Source: Pirellula staleyi DSM 6068
Lineage (GTDB): Bacteria > Planctomycetota > Planctomycetia > Pirellulales > Pirellulaceae
NCBI GenBank assembly: GCA_945870455.1
Contig: CAMBSL010000013.1
Span: 1 to 46,060, forward strand
Direction: 5' to 3'
Length of the DNA stretch: 46,060 bases
Each line of letters opens with the position of its first letter. Within the stretch, counting starts at the first letter, position 1. The translations under genes and the position numbers were made by a program. This document shows positions 18,539 to 27,140 of this stretch, one piece after another. The notes under the pieces were generated by a model. That model worked only from the letters and a program-made list of their open reading frames with translations. It was not told where the DNA came from and ran no database searches.

Positions 18539-19752
18539 TGAATGAATCGGACTTCCAGAAAGATTTCCCTGGGAAACTGGTCACAACCTGTCTCACCGAA
18601 TACTTGAACGGGCCAATGGAGCCCCCAATTCAGACAAAAACGTTTGCATTCGTTCCGGATCCCCTTCCTCCCAAAATTGATTGGAAGGCTTTGCAGCTAG
18701 AGCATTTCGATCGCTATTCCGAAACGCTCTTGGCCTTAGGAAAAATCAACGGACTACACAAGCGAGTTGGGAACGCTGCGGGAATGTTGCGAACCTTGTG
18801 GATGCGTGAAGCAAAGCTATCCTCGGAAGTAGAAAACATTCACACCACGGCAGAAGAGCTTGTATTGGCGGGGGCAGGACGATCCTTGAATCCGCGTGAT
18901 AGCAGTCTCGAAAGTTGGAACTATGTCCGAGCGCTTGAACATGGGATCCATTCCGAGTTCTCTTTTACGAGAGAGCGTGAAATAAGAACTCGGCCAACTC
19001 GGCCATTCCCATCACTGAATGGATGAATGGTTTCAAATTGATAATGAGTGAGGGCGACGGCAAAGAGAGGAGGAATATACTCGTGAGAATTGTTCACGAA
19101 GACTTCGAGATCGCGAATTGCATTGAGCCAATCATCTCCGGGAGGCATTGGAATAAACCGGGCGTGTCGAGCTCCGGGTAGCGGCCCACTCAAGTAGACA
19201 CCTTTGTCGCGGAACAGACCTGGGCGATGATGCTTGCCGCGAACGCTTTGTAGCAAGATATCGTGCATTTCCCGAATGAGTCGAGATGACCATGGCAAAC
19301 TGCTCGAGCACCCTGTCGTCTACATGAGTGCTTACATCAACGAACATCGCAAGCAGTACGTCGACCTTCTTTTAAGAATCAGTCAACAAGGAGGTCAAGC
19401 ATGGTCTGACTGGATTGGTTTCTTTCTGGAAGCTATTCGAACTCAGTCTCTCGACGCTATTTGGCGCAGCGAAGAATTGATCAACCTGCAGGTTCGTTTT
19501 CAGGACCTTCTTAAAACAGACGGCGCACCGACAAGGTTGTTTCCCGTTGTCGATTCATTGTTTGCTTCTCCTGCAATCAATATTGCAGATCTCATGAAAC
19601 ATACAGAAACCACTAAAACAACCGCAGGAAAAGACATGGAGCGTCTCGAACGTCTTGGTATCGTCCGAGAGATTACCGGACGCGAACGCGAACGCGATTG
19701 GCTTGCACAAGACATCGTCAACGTCATCTCCAAGGAATCGCCGCAACAATGA
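18538..19752 (+). pseudogene. Fic-domain protein gene interrupted by an internal inversion
   Basis: N-terminal part on + (MNESDFQ...SSLESWNYVRALEHGIHSE), Fic core on - (LPWSSRLIREMHDILL...HPFSDGNGRVGRVLISRSLVKE), C-terminal part on + (KLLEHPVVYMSAYINEHRKQYVDLLL...). Reverting 18958..19298 gives a single 404-aa ORF. Confidence 0.92.
18958..19298 (-). other. Inverted internal segment of fic
   Basis: Breakpoints by frame reconstruction: GAG(18957)+TTGCCATGG... and ...GTAAAAGAGAA+A(19299)CTGCTCGAG; 2-nt TT/AA ambiguity at the ends. Confidence 0.9.
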
Positions 19753-20213
19753 CCACAACACAAGACATCGTCGCAAAACTCTGGTCGCTGTGCCACGTCC
19801 TACGTGACGATGGCATTACGTATCATGAGTATGTGACCGAACTTACATTTCTCCTCTTCCTTAAGATGATGAAGGAGACACAGCAAGAAAAGCTGCTGCC
19901 GGCTGGGTATCGTTGGGATGATCTGACAGCGAAAGATGGCGTCGATCAATTGGCTTTCTATCGATCGTTGCTTGTACATCTGGGCAATGAAGGCTCCGGT
20001 CGAGTACAAGCAATTTTCGCCAACGCCAATACCTCATTACGCCAACCAAAGAACCTTGCCAAGATCGTTGGCGACATCGACAAGCTAGATTGGTACTCGG
20101 CTCGCGAAGAAGGGTTGGGTGATCTGTACGAAGGCTTGCTAGAAAAAAACGCGAGCGAGAAGAAGTCGGGGGCTGGTCAATACTTTACGCCGCGACCATT
20201 GAGCAGTATGTGA
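19749..20213 (+). pseudogene. HsdM (type I restriction methylase) N-terminal remnant
   Basis: MTTTQDIVAKLWSLCHVLRDDGITYHEYVTELTFLLFLKMMKE...DLYEGLLEKNASEKKSGAGQYFTPRPL then stops; GAGQYFTPRPL is the conserved pre-catalytic HsdM motif and everything beyond it is missing. ATGA overlap with the fic stop. Confidence 0.93.
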
Positions 20214-20496
20214 CTCCATTGATCTTCGCGGCTGCACTTGCCTCATGAGGATCTTCCAATCGCTCCAAAGGGAGGAGACTCAGGACTGCTGCCCAATGCT
20301 GGTTGCGTCCCATTACTTCCTTGGAAAGATTGGCGTTGAAGCCCAAGATCTTTGTCCCGTCGTTTTCAGACCACTTCGGGTGAACCTCAGTAAGCAGCCA
20401 TACATCGCATTCTTGACCGAGAATCAAGTCCCGGTGCTGCTCCGTCATAAGCCGATTTTCTACATTCCAAGTTCCGATTCGCATGGTGCCTTCCAT
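20200..20496 (-). pseudogene. Endonuclease/exonuclease/phosphatase-family protein, N-terminal remnant
   Basis: MRIGTWNVENRLMTEQHRDLILGQECDVWLLTEVHPKWSENDGTKILGFNANLS...WAAVLS...GVTYCS, then runs into antisense hsdM sequence and stops. Confidence 0.8.
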
Positions 20497-20497
20497 C

Positions 20498-20550
20498 AAG
20501 CTTTTGCCAGGGTTCTAGGTGGACGGCACATGGAATGTGCCTACTACTTT
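20498..20550. repeat. 53-nt palindrome-bearing repeat, copy 1
   Basis: AAGCTTTTGCCAGGGTTCTAGGTGGACGGCACATGGAATGTGCCTACTACTTT with GGCACAT-GGA-ATGTGCC hairpin; flanked by TTCGCATGGTGCCTTCCAT at 20478-20496 and 20551-20569. Confidence 0.9.
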
Positions 20551-20743
20551 TTCGCATGGTGCCTTCCATTCTGTCCGTGTTTAGTTTAGTCGTGGCCGAA
20601 AATCACTTTTCTTATCGGTGCTGTGAACGACCATTGCTTCTACCGCCGATTACTGCCCGCAGAGCCCATTGTCCGCCACGGGCTATCGCAAAAGATACAG
20701 CCCACTAGAGTAGCAGGCACGATCCGCCGTGCCGTTCGCAGTT

Positions 20744-20796
20744 AAGCTTTTGCCAGGACTCTAGGTGGACGGCACATGGAATGTGCCTACTGCTTT
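20744..20796. repeat. 53-nt palindrome-bearing repeat, copy 2
   Basis: AAGCTTTTGCCAGGACTCTAGGTGGACGGCACATGGAATGTGCCTACTGCTTT, three mismatches to copy 1. Confidence 0.9.
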
Positions 20797-20994
20797 GACT
20801 TTTGTCGGCTGAGCTCGGACGCTATCACAAATATGCGAGAATGACATAAGGACGGGCTGAAATCCGACAAAACCTTTGTCGCTTCTCGGCCGCTATACCA
20901 ATATGATGTTTCAAGACATTGTTGTTCTGGCCATCCAACCATGCTTGCGTTGGGATAAACCCATCGTGAGAATTTTGAGAAGACTTCGGATCCC

Positions 20995-22569
20995 ATGTAT
21001 CGACGCGATTTTACTCTCTCCTCCGTTGCTGCTCTGCTTTTTCAAACTCGCTGTCCCAGCAGACTCCTATCGCAGATTCCATCCGACCCAAAAGCCGATA
21101 TCACAACAGGCAACGGACTGTCGGGACCCGCTGCAGGTCCTTGGCGACGGTTGTTTCTCGATGCAACTGTCGTCGAAGAACAGCAAGGCTTAACCCGGCA
21201 ATTTCATTCCGCTGAAAAGCATAGCAGCAACCCAATTATCATTGCCGATCGGCCCTGGGAAGGTACCTCCGCAATTACTGGTCCGTACGTTTACGGGACT
21301 GTTTTGAAAGACGGACAGCGTTACCGAATGTGGTACCAAGTGCTGTTTCAAGGCAACCATGTAGGCTATGCCGAGTCAGATGACGCTATCCATTGGCAGA
21401 AACCAGCGCTCGATATCATTCATTATGAGGGCCAATCCACTAACTTCGTCGTGTCCGAATTCGACACCGAAAAGTCTGGTGGTCGATGCCACAATCCCAA
21501 CGTCATTCTTCGACCAAATGACCCCAACCCCGAGCGGCGATATGCACTCTATGGATTCGATGGAAAAGCCGGGCACGCACGAGTCGCTTTCTCCGCCGAT
21601 GGTTTGAACTGGCGGTATCCTCCCGAGAGTGCACAGCAACCTCTGTTCACTTCGTCGGATGTCGTAAACTTCGGCTACGATCCGTATCAAGATCGTTACT
21701 TCAGCACTTGGAAGACACGGGATCGACGCGGCCGAGCTGTTGGGATCGCTTGGTCTAAGGATGGTGAGAAATGGAACAAACCCTTCGATGGGCCGGTTTT
21801 TGTGGCCGATGACTTGGACCCAAGCGACACGCAGATTTACGGCATGCCTGCCTTTGCATATCAAGGTATGTATATCGGCTTGCCCTGGATGTATCGGGCT
21901 CGCTACTTTCGTTATGGCGAATACAGCGTTGAGAAGCTGCATGAAGCCCAATCCGATTCACCGCGAACCATGGAGGTGCAATTGGCTTGGTCATGGGACC
22001 TTGTCAATTGGACTCGCCCTCCCGAGCGGAACCAATTCATTCCGCGTGGCCAAGCTTCGGATTGGGATCGCGGCATGATCGTGACAGCTTGTGCACCCAT
22101 TGTGGTTGGAGACAAACTCTATTTCTATTTTGGAGGCACCGATCGAGTGCATGATGAAAAACGAGTTCAAACTGCGATCGGTTTAGCAACCTTGCGATTG
22201 GATGGATTCTGCTCCATGTCAAACCTTGACTCCAAGGAAGGCTGGTTGATCACGCGACGGGAGCCGTTTCGAACTCCAATCGTCACGATCAATGCTCGCA
22301 CACAACCGAGCGGCTCAATCTCGGCCGAAATCCTCGACCGAAAGAACAAGGTGGTCGCTGGTTTTTCTCGGAATCAATGTATGCCATTTCAAGGCGACTC
22401 GGTCCGACATCGTTTGCAATGGACGACAAAGAACTTTCCGGAAGGTGCAATGGCGAGCGATTTCAAAATTCGCTTTTGGCTAAAGGATGCGGAGCTGTTT
22501 TCGTATTTACCCGAATCGCTCGACCCAAACCAAAGGGACTTGGCGAGATTCCCAAGCACGGGTCCATAG
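20995..22569 (+). CDS. Secreted protein of glycosyl-hydrolase five-bladed beta-propeller type
   Basis: 524 aa; MWYQVLFQGNHVGYAESDDAIHWQKPALDI, YALYGFDGKAGHARVAFSADGLNWRYP, VGIAWSKDGEKWNKP: repeated DG/W blades typical of GH32/43/68-like folds. Confidence 0.7.
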   Translation: MYRRDFTLSSVAALLFQTRCPSRLLSQIPSDPKADITTGNGLSGPAAGPWRRLFLDATVVEEQQGLTRQFHSAEKHSSNPIIIADRPWEGTSAITGPYVYGTVLKDGQRYRMWYQVLFQGNHVGYAESDDAIHWQKPALDIIHYEGQSTNFVVSEFDTEKSGGRCHNPNVILRPNDPNPERRYALYGFDGKAGHARVAFSADGLNWRYPPESAQQPLFTSSDVVNFGYDPYQDRYFSTWKTRDRRGRAVGIAWSKDGEKWNKPFDGPVFVADDLDPSDTQIYGMPAFAYQGMYIGLPWMYRARYFRYGEYSVEKLHEAQSDSPRTMEVQLAWSWDLVNWTRPPERNQFIPRGQASDWDRGMIVTACAPIVVGDKLYFYFGGTDRVHDEKRVQTAIGLATLRLDGFCSMSNLDSKEGWLITRREPFRTPIVTINARTQPSGSISAEILDRKNKVVAGFSRNQCMPFQGDSVRHRLQWTTKNFPEGAMASDFKIRFWLKDAELFSYLPESLDPNQRDLARFPSTGP

Positions 22570-22861
22570 CGATTGACAATGCGAAAACCCTTGCGACGAT
22601 CAAGATGATAAACTTCCGACTTTTCACATTGGATGAGCAAGCCGATGCATTCTGCCTAAACGGGAAAGACTATCTCTCTGGGGTTTACGGATATTCTGTG
22701 GCGGGATGACTTCCAGCGAAGCCATTTCACCAGGTAGTGGACCGGATTTTGGTACTGCGATTAAATCCTGCTGCCGCCAATCGAGAGCTTGCTGGACGAA
22801 CAGCGACAGATCAAGAACTTCGGAGACAATGTTGCCGGCTTCGTCACTAGCCAAGCATCCC

Positions 22862-23047
22862 AGGAACCGGGCTAGCCCCGGTTTTCTTGACGCAGACGGA
22901 TCGGAACCAGATGAAAAACCGGGGCTGATCAGGGAACCGGGGCTAGACTTAGAACCGGGCTAGACTGAGAACCGGGCTAGGCTTAGAACCGGGGCTAGGC
23001 TTAGAACCGGGGCTAGGCTTAGAACCGGGGCTAGCGCCCAACGGCTC
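22862..23047. repeat. GAACCGGGGCTAG tandem array and flanking copies
   Basis: Six consecutive units from 22934, e.g. GAACCGGGGCTAGGCTTA (17-18 nt), preceded by a divergent inverted pair and closed by GCGCCCAACGGCT. Confidence 0.92.
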
Positions 23048-23266
23048 GCTAAGATCTGCTCGCGACCTGCGGTATGCGTTTGCAAGGTTTACATGAAATA
23101 ACAAGTTTGTTTTAAATCGTGCGCCCAAAATGATTCAGAACCGTGCCTCGTGTGTTGGGACTATTTTGGCCCAATGTAACTTTGCGTTCGGCATAATGCC
23201 TCTATCCATGGATTTTGCGTTGATCTGCTTCAATGATACTTTGCTCGCACAAATTGGGTGTCTTCC

Positions 23267-23563
23267 ATGATTGAACTGAAAAATGAAATTGGGCAGATTC
23301 TTCTGAGTCTTGACTGCGGCCTGATCAAGAACAGTCAGGGACAAACGATCGGCTCGACGCGTGGGAATGCCCTCTTGAATCTGCAGGGGCAAGTGCTGGC
23401 TGAGGTGACTGAGGGGTGCGTCTATAGCGTCTCAAAAGAGCTTCTGCTCGAAACGCGTGGCAATGAGATTCTCAATTTGAAGGGTCAGCGACTGGCCACG
23501 GTCGATGGAGGAGAGCAACTTGAACGCGGCCTGTTGGCTGCGGCTTTTCTCTTGTTCTGCTAA
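23267..23563 (+). CDS. Small hypothetical protein with internal repeats
   Basis: 98 aa; GLIKNSQGQTIGSTRGNALLNLQGQVLAEV and ELLLETRGNEILNLKGQRLATV are two related units. Confidence 0.55.
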   Translation: MIELKNEIGQILLSLDCGLIKNSQGQTIGSTRGNALLNLQGQVLAEVTEGCVYSVSKELLLETRGNEILNLKGQRLATVDGGEQLERGLLAAAFLLFC

Positions 23564-23635
23564 ATGGTCGCGTGGCCTACGAGCGTGCGGAGGTACGTGT
23601 CATTCCCGTCTACTCGAAATAGACGGGATTCCTGA

Positions 23636-23739
23636 GTAGGATGGGACCATTTGTCCCGTCCAAACAAAGGCCCATTTGTCCCGTTGTCCCGTCCAAACAA
23701 AGGCCCATTTGTCCCGTTGTCCCGTCCAAACAAAGGCCC
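23636..23739. repeat. GTAGGATGGGACCAT half-element followed by a 33-nt tandem repeat
   Basis: CCCGTCCAAACAAAGGCCCATTTGTCCCGTTGT at 23655-23687, 23688-23720, and partial at 23721-23739. Confidence 0.92.
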
Positions 23740-23836
23740 GGACATTGTTGGCTCATGGCCTGTGATTTCTTGCCAACCACGGTTTTTGAGGTTATCGTTA
23801 ACGAACGAAAACGACCTCATTTTTGTAAGGACTTGC

Positions 23837-24256
23837 TTGAATCCACAAACATCCGACTCCAAAGATCCTCGCGTTGATCTTGCACATGAGCGAACCGATA
23901 TGGCCAACTACCGTACGCAGTTGGCATTGGACCGAACTACGCTGGCGTGGATCCGAACTTCACTGACGTTTGCAAGTTTTGGATTTGGAATGGTCGGATT
24001 TTTTCGGTCTCTTCCTCATGATCCGTTGAAGCGGGACCCAAGTCGAGTTCATGCAGCGGCCATTCAATTTGGAACAACGCTGATCATCATTGGAATTGTA
24101 GCGATGGCGCTTTCGAGCGTCTCGCATTGGCGAGCTCTTCGAAGATTGCGGCGAGGAGAGCCACCCATACTGACTGTCTGGCCATTGAGCATCGTGGTCG
24201 CTACCTTGGTGGCGGTACTTGGGCTGGCTGGTCTTTGGGCAATTTTTTTCATATGA
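23837..24256 (+). CDS. DUF202/YidH-family membrane protein
   Basis: NYRTQLALDRTTLAWIRTSLTFASFGFGMVGF plus two further TM segments; probable TTG start at 23837 (the ORF-track start lies in the repeat). Confidence 0.78.
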   Translation: MNPQTSDSKDPRVDLAHERTDMANYRTQLALDRTTLAWIRTSLTFASFGFGMVGFFRSLPHDPLKRDPSRVHAAAIQFGTTLIIIGIVAMALSSVSHWRALRRLRRGEPPILTVWPLSIVVATLVAVLGLAGLWAIFFI

Positions 24257-24437
24257 ATTGAGGCTATTTCCAGGCAGAATCAACCATTATTCGTGCGACC
24301 TTGCACGAAGACAATCGCTATACTGGCAGACGTGAGGCGCAAAAGCGAACCTGTCTAACTATCTCGCCCCTTTTTCTTACGGGCTTGCAATGGCTGCGTC
24401 GACGACATTTCGCTTCTAATTGAATAGGGGACAAGTC

Positions 24438-25988
24438 ATGAATCGTGAACGACGAGAGTTTTTGTCGGACGTCGGTAAAGGGAAGCTCGTAGCGACCATA
24501 GGTACATCGCTAGCAACCGAATTGGGTCTTGAGCAAGTGGTCGCTCGCGATGTGGACGATCATCTCAAGTTCGGTAACATGGAACCACTTGTCGACATGA
24601 TGGAGAATACACCGGTCGCGAAACTGCAACAGACTGTTGTGGCCAAGCATCGAGCCGGAGCGGATTTGCGATCCCTGACTGCGGCAGCGGCACTTGCAAA
24701 CGCGAGAGCATTCGGTGGTCAAGATTACGATGGCTACCATACGTTCATGGCGTTAGGACCGGCCCTGGAAATGGCGAGAGAATTGCCGGACGATCGCAAA
24801 CTTCTGCCGCTACTCAAGGTCTTTTACCGCAATACCAATCGAATTCAAACAACGGGCACAAACGAAAAGGAAGTGCTGCGCCGTATCGAAGTCGCGCAGC
24901 GAGCAGGCAAACGTCCTGACGGCGAAATGCTTAGACAAGCGACGCGCGATGCCGATTTCGATCATGCCGAAGAGTTGTTCGCGGTATTGGCAGATGCGCC
25001 GCCGAACGAGGCTTACAATCATTTGCAGTTCGCGATCCAAGACGAGGTCGACGTCCATCGAACGGTGCTAGCTTGGCGGGCATGGATGATGTTGGATGTG
25101 ACCGGCCCGCAATATGCGCATACGCTCTTGCGGCAATCTGTTCGGTACTGCGTTGATTCGGAACAAAGTCGAATCAAACGAAATACCGCACCATCGGGTG
25201 TTCGAGACTTGTTGCCGAAATTGCTTGACGAGTACGGCTTGGTCGGAAAAACGTTAGGCCAACGCGAGCCAAGCGACTCAAGCCTCGACGAACTCGTTCA
25301 GATTGTCTTCAGCGAGGATCGAACTCAAGCGGCGACGGCCGTAGCCGCAGCTCTTGCAGATGGCGTTTCACCGGAATCGATTGGTGAATCACTATCACTG
25401 GCTGCAAATCGACTGCTGCTGCACGATCCAGGAAGAACTGCGCCCCAAGCATCGAAAGAAAAGCCTGTCGGCAGTGTGCATGGCGCCAGTGTTGGAGTTC
25501 ACGCAATGGATTCCGCGAATGCTTGGCGAAACATTTCAAGAGTCAGCAATCAACGCAATCAAGTTGCTAGCTTGATCGTCGGTGCCTACCATACGGCCGG
25601 CCAGACCAAGTCTGTCGGATCGCAGCCGCTGGAATTCGCGACTGCATCCGATGAATTGAAGTCACTTGATTCGTCCAAACTGCTTGCAGAATTGGCGTTG
25701 TCCGTTCGCGATGGCAATCAGCTTCGCGCGTGTTCGGCAGTCTTTGAGCTCAATCGCAAAGGCACCGGCCCTGAGCCTGTTTTCGCGGCGCTGCTACCCT
25801 TTGCCGTGAGTGAAGACGGAGCCTTGCATGCTGAGAAATTTTATCGCACGGTCCGAGAAGAATTCATAGCAACGCGACCATCGCAGCGGTGGAATCATCT
25901 CATCGCGCTTGCAAGGGTGACGGCAAGCGAATACGGCAACCCGGCACCGGGTCGGGACGAAGCCATCCAATTGCTTGGACTCGGATAG
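24438..25988 (+). CDS. Conserved hypothetical, all-helical protein
   Basis: Long ORF starting MNRERREFLSDVGKGKLVATIGTSLATELG; no motif I can name with confidence. Confidence 0.65.
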   Translation: MNRERREFLSDVGKGKLVATIGTSLATELGLEQVVARDVDDHLKFGNMEPLVDMMENTPVAKLQQTVVAKHRAGADLRSLTAAAALANARAFGGQDYDGYHTFMALGPALEMARELPDDRKLLPLLKVFYRNTNRIQTTGTNEKEVLRRIEVAQRAGKRPDGEMLRQATRDADFDHAEELFAVLADAPPNEAYNHLQFAIQDEVDVHRTVLAWRAWMMLDVTGPQYAHTLLRQSVRYCVDSEQSRIKRNTAPSGVRDLLPKLLDEYGLVGKTLGQREPSDSSLDELVQIVFSEDRTQAATAVAAALADGVSPESIGESLSLAANRLLLHDPGRTAPQASKEKPVGSVHGASVGVHAMDSANAWRNISRVSNQRNQVASLIVGAYHTAGQTKSVGSQPLEFATASDELKSLDSSKLLAELALSVRDGNQLRACSAVFELNRKGTGPEPVFAALLPFAVSEDGALHAEKFYRTVREEFIATRPSQRWNHLIALARVTASEYGNPAPGRDEAIQLLGLG

Positions 25989-26038
25989 ACGACTGCAACG
26001 TTCTTGACGGGAACGTCTCTGCAAGCTTCAATAGGGCC

Positions 26039-26911
26039 ATGAGCAAACCAAAAATCTTGATTCAACTGGACACCGATTCCCAGGCCAGCGTTTTTGATGC
26101 CGTGGTGGCAATCGATTCGGGCGTCGACAAGTTACTCCAATACTCCAACGTGAGTCCTGACGAAGTTCGAGCATTGGTCCACGGTGCCATGTATACGCGT
26201 GGACCTGCCGACCTCAAGAATACGGCAATTTTTGTGGGTGGCAGCAATGTGAGCGAGGGGGAAGCCATCGCAGCCGCAGCCAAGGGGACTTTGTTCGATC
26301 CATTCCGGGTCTCAATCATGCTCGATAGCAATGGCGCGAACAGCACTGCGGCTGCAGCCGTGCTTTGTGCAAAAAAACACCAGTCGCTCGAGAATTCGAC
26401 CGCGCTGGTGCTGGCTGCAACAGGCGCTGTCGGCCAACGTATCTGTCAGATTTTGGCGAGCGCGAACTGCAACGTCATCGTCGCGTCACGACTGCTCGAA
26501 CGTTCCCTCGAATGCATCGAAAGATTGGTAGCCAACGGCAGCGCATCCGATCGCTTCACCCCGATTTGTTCAGCGGATACGCTCGCTCTGGGCGAAGCCC
26601 TAAACAATTGCCACATGGTGTTTGGTTGCGGTGCAACCGGAGCAAGGCTGCTGCCATCCAAACAGCTCGCAGATGCAAAGAAACTACGGGTTGCCATCGA
26701 CCTAAACGCAGTTCCGCCGAGCGGCATCGAGGGGATCGAGTTGATGGACAAAGGAACGCAACGAGGCGACCGATTCGACTACGGGGCGCTGGGAGTTGGC
26801 GGATTGAAGATGAAAATCCACAAAGCTTGCATCTCCTCGTTGTTTCAATCCAACAATCAATTCCTGGATTGCCGGGAGATGCTGGCGATAGGCGAACAAA
26901 TTCTTGGCTGA
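26039..26911 (+). CDS. NAD(P)-dependent methylene-tetrahydromethanopterin dehydrogenase
   Basis: MSKPKILIQLDTDSQASVFDAVVAIDSGVDKLLQYSNVSPDEVRALVHGAMYTRG and ALVLAATGAVGQRICQILASANCNVIVASR (MtdA/MtdB/MtdC-like). Confidence 0.85.
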   Translation: MSKPKILIQLDTDSQASVFDAVVAIDSGVDKLLQYSNVSPDEVRALVHGAMYTRGPADLKNTAIFVGGSNVSEGEAIAAAAKGTLFDPFRVSIMLDSNGANSTAAAAVLCAKKHQSLENSTALVLAATGAVGQRICQILASANCNVIVASRLLERSLECIERLVANGSASDRFTPICSADTLALGEALNNCHMVFGCGATGARLLPSKQLADAKKLRVAIDLNAVPPSGIEGIELMDKGTQRGDRFDYGALGVGGLKMKIHKACISSLFQSNNQFLDCREMLAIGEQILG

Positions 26912-26924
26912 TTGCTGAGCTTAC

Positions 26925-26962
26925 TATGCCAAGTCTTGCTATGGCAAGTCTTGCTATGGCAA
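26925..26962. repeat. 15-nt tandem repeat downstream of the dehydrogenase
   Basis: TATGCCAAGTCTTGC / TATGGCAAGTCTTGC / TATGGCAA. Confidence 0.85.
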
Positions 26963-27119
26963 TGAAGGCATCAGAGACTAAGGTTGAATTCTTGCTTCCC
27001 TCGCCTCGAAGCGGCAACGCTGTGAAGCATTTTCGTCAATGAAATGGAACGCTATTTGAATTTAAGCCTTCCGTTCGGGCTTGTCCCGACGGAGGCAACA
27101 GTAGCCACCAATTATCGCC

Positions 27120-27140
27120 CCACTGGCATAAAGCCAGTGG
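27120..27140. repeat. Intergenic hairpin CCACTGGC-ATAAA-GCCAGTGG
   Basis: Perfect 8-bp arms; a related sequence CCATCTGGCTTTATGCCAGTGG occurs at ~2562-2583. Confidence 0.85.

Noticed and set aside
18958-19298. Classical Hin/Piv-type invertible switch in fic
   Set aside because: No long inverted repeats at the breakpoints (only 2 nt plus weak dyads) and no recombinase gene nearby; the inversion itself is kept as a finding, this specific mechanism is not.
18921-19298. Separate minus-strand Fic gene (ORF 18921..19298)
   Set aside because: It covers only the Fic core, and both ends join in frame to the flanking plus-strand pieces when reversed; it is an inverted fragment, not an independent gene.
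22624-22854. Minus-strand ORF LASDEAGNIVSEVLDLSLFVQQALDWRQQDLIAVPKSGPLPGEMASLEVIPPQNIRKPQRDS
   Set aside because: Looks somewhat protein-like and may be a gene remnant, but I cannot assign a family or define its ends, so it is not listed as a feature.
22934-23047. Possible CRISPR array from regularly spaced GAACCGGGGCTAG units
   Set aside because: Units are contiguous 17-18-nt tandem copies with no unique spacers, and no cas genes are present.
23655-23739. Possible CRISPR-like 33-nt repeats
   Set aside because: Direct tandem copies without spacers; simple slippage repeat.
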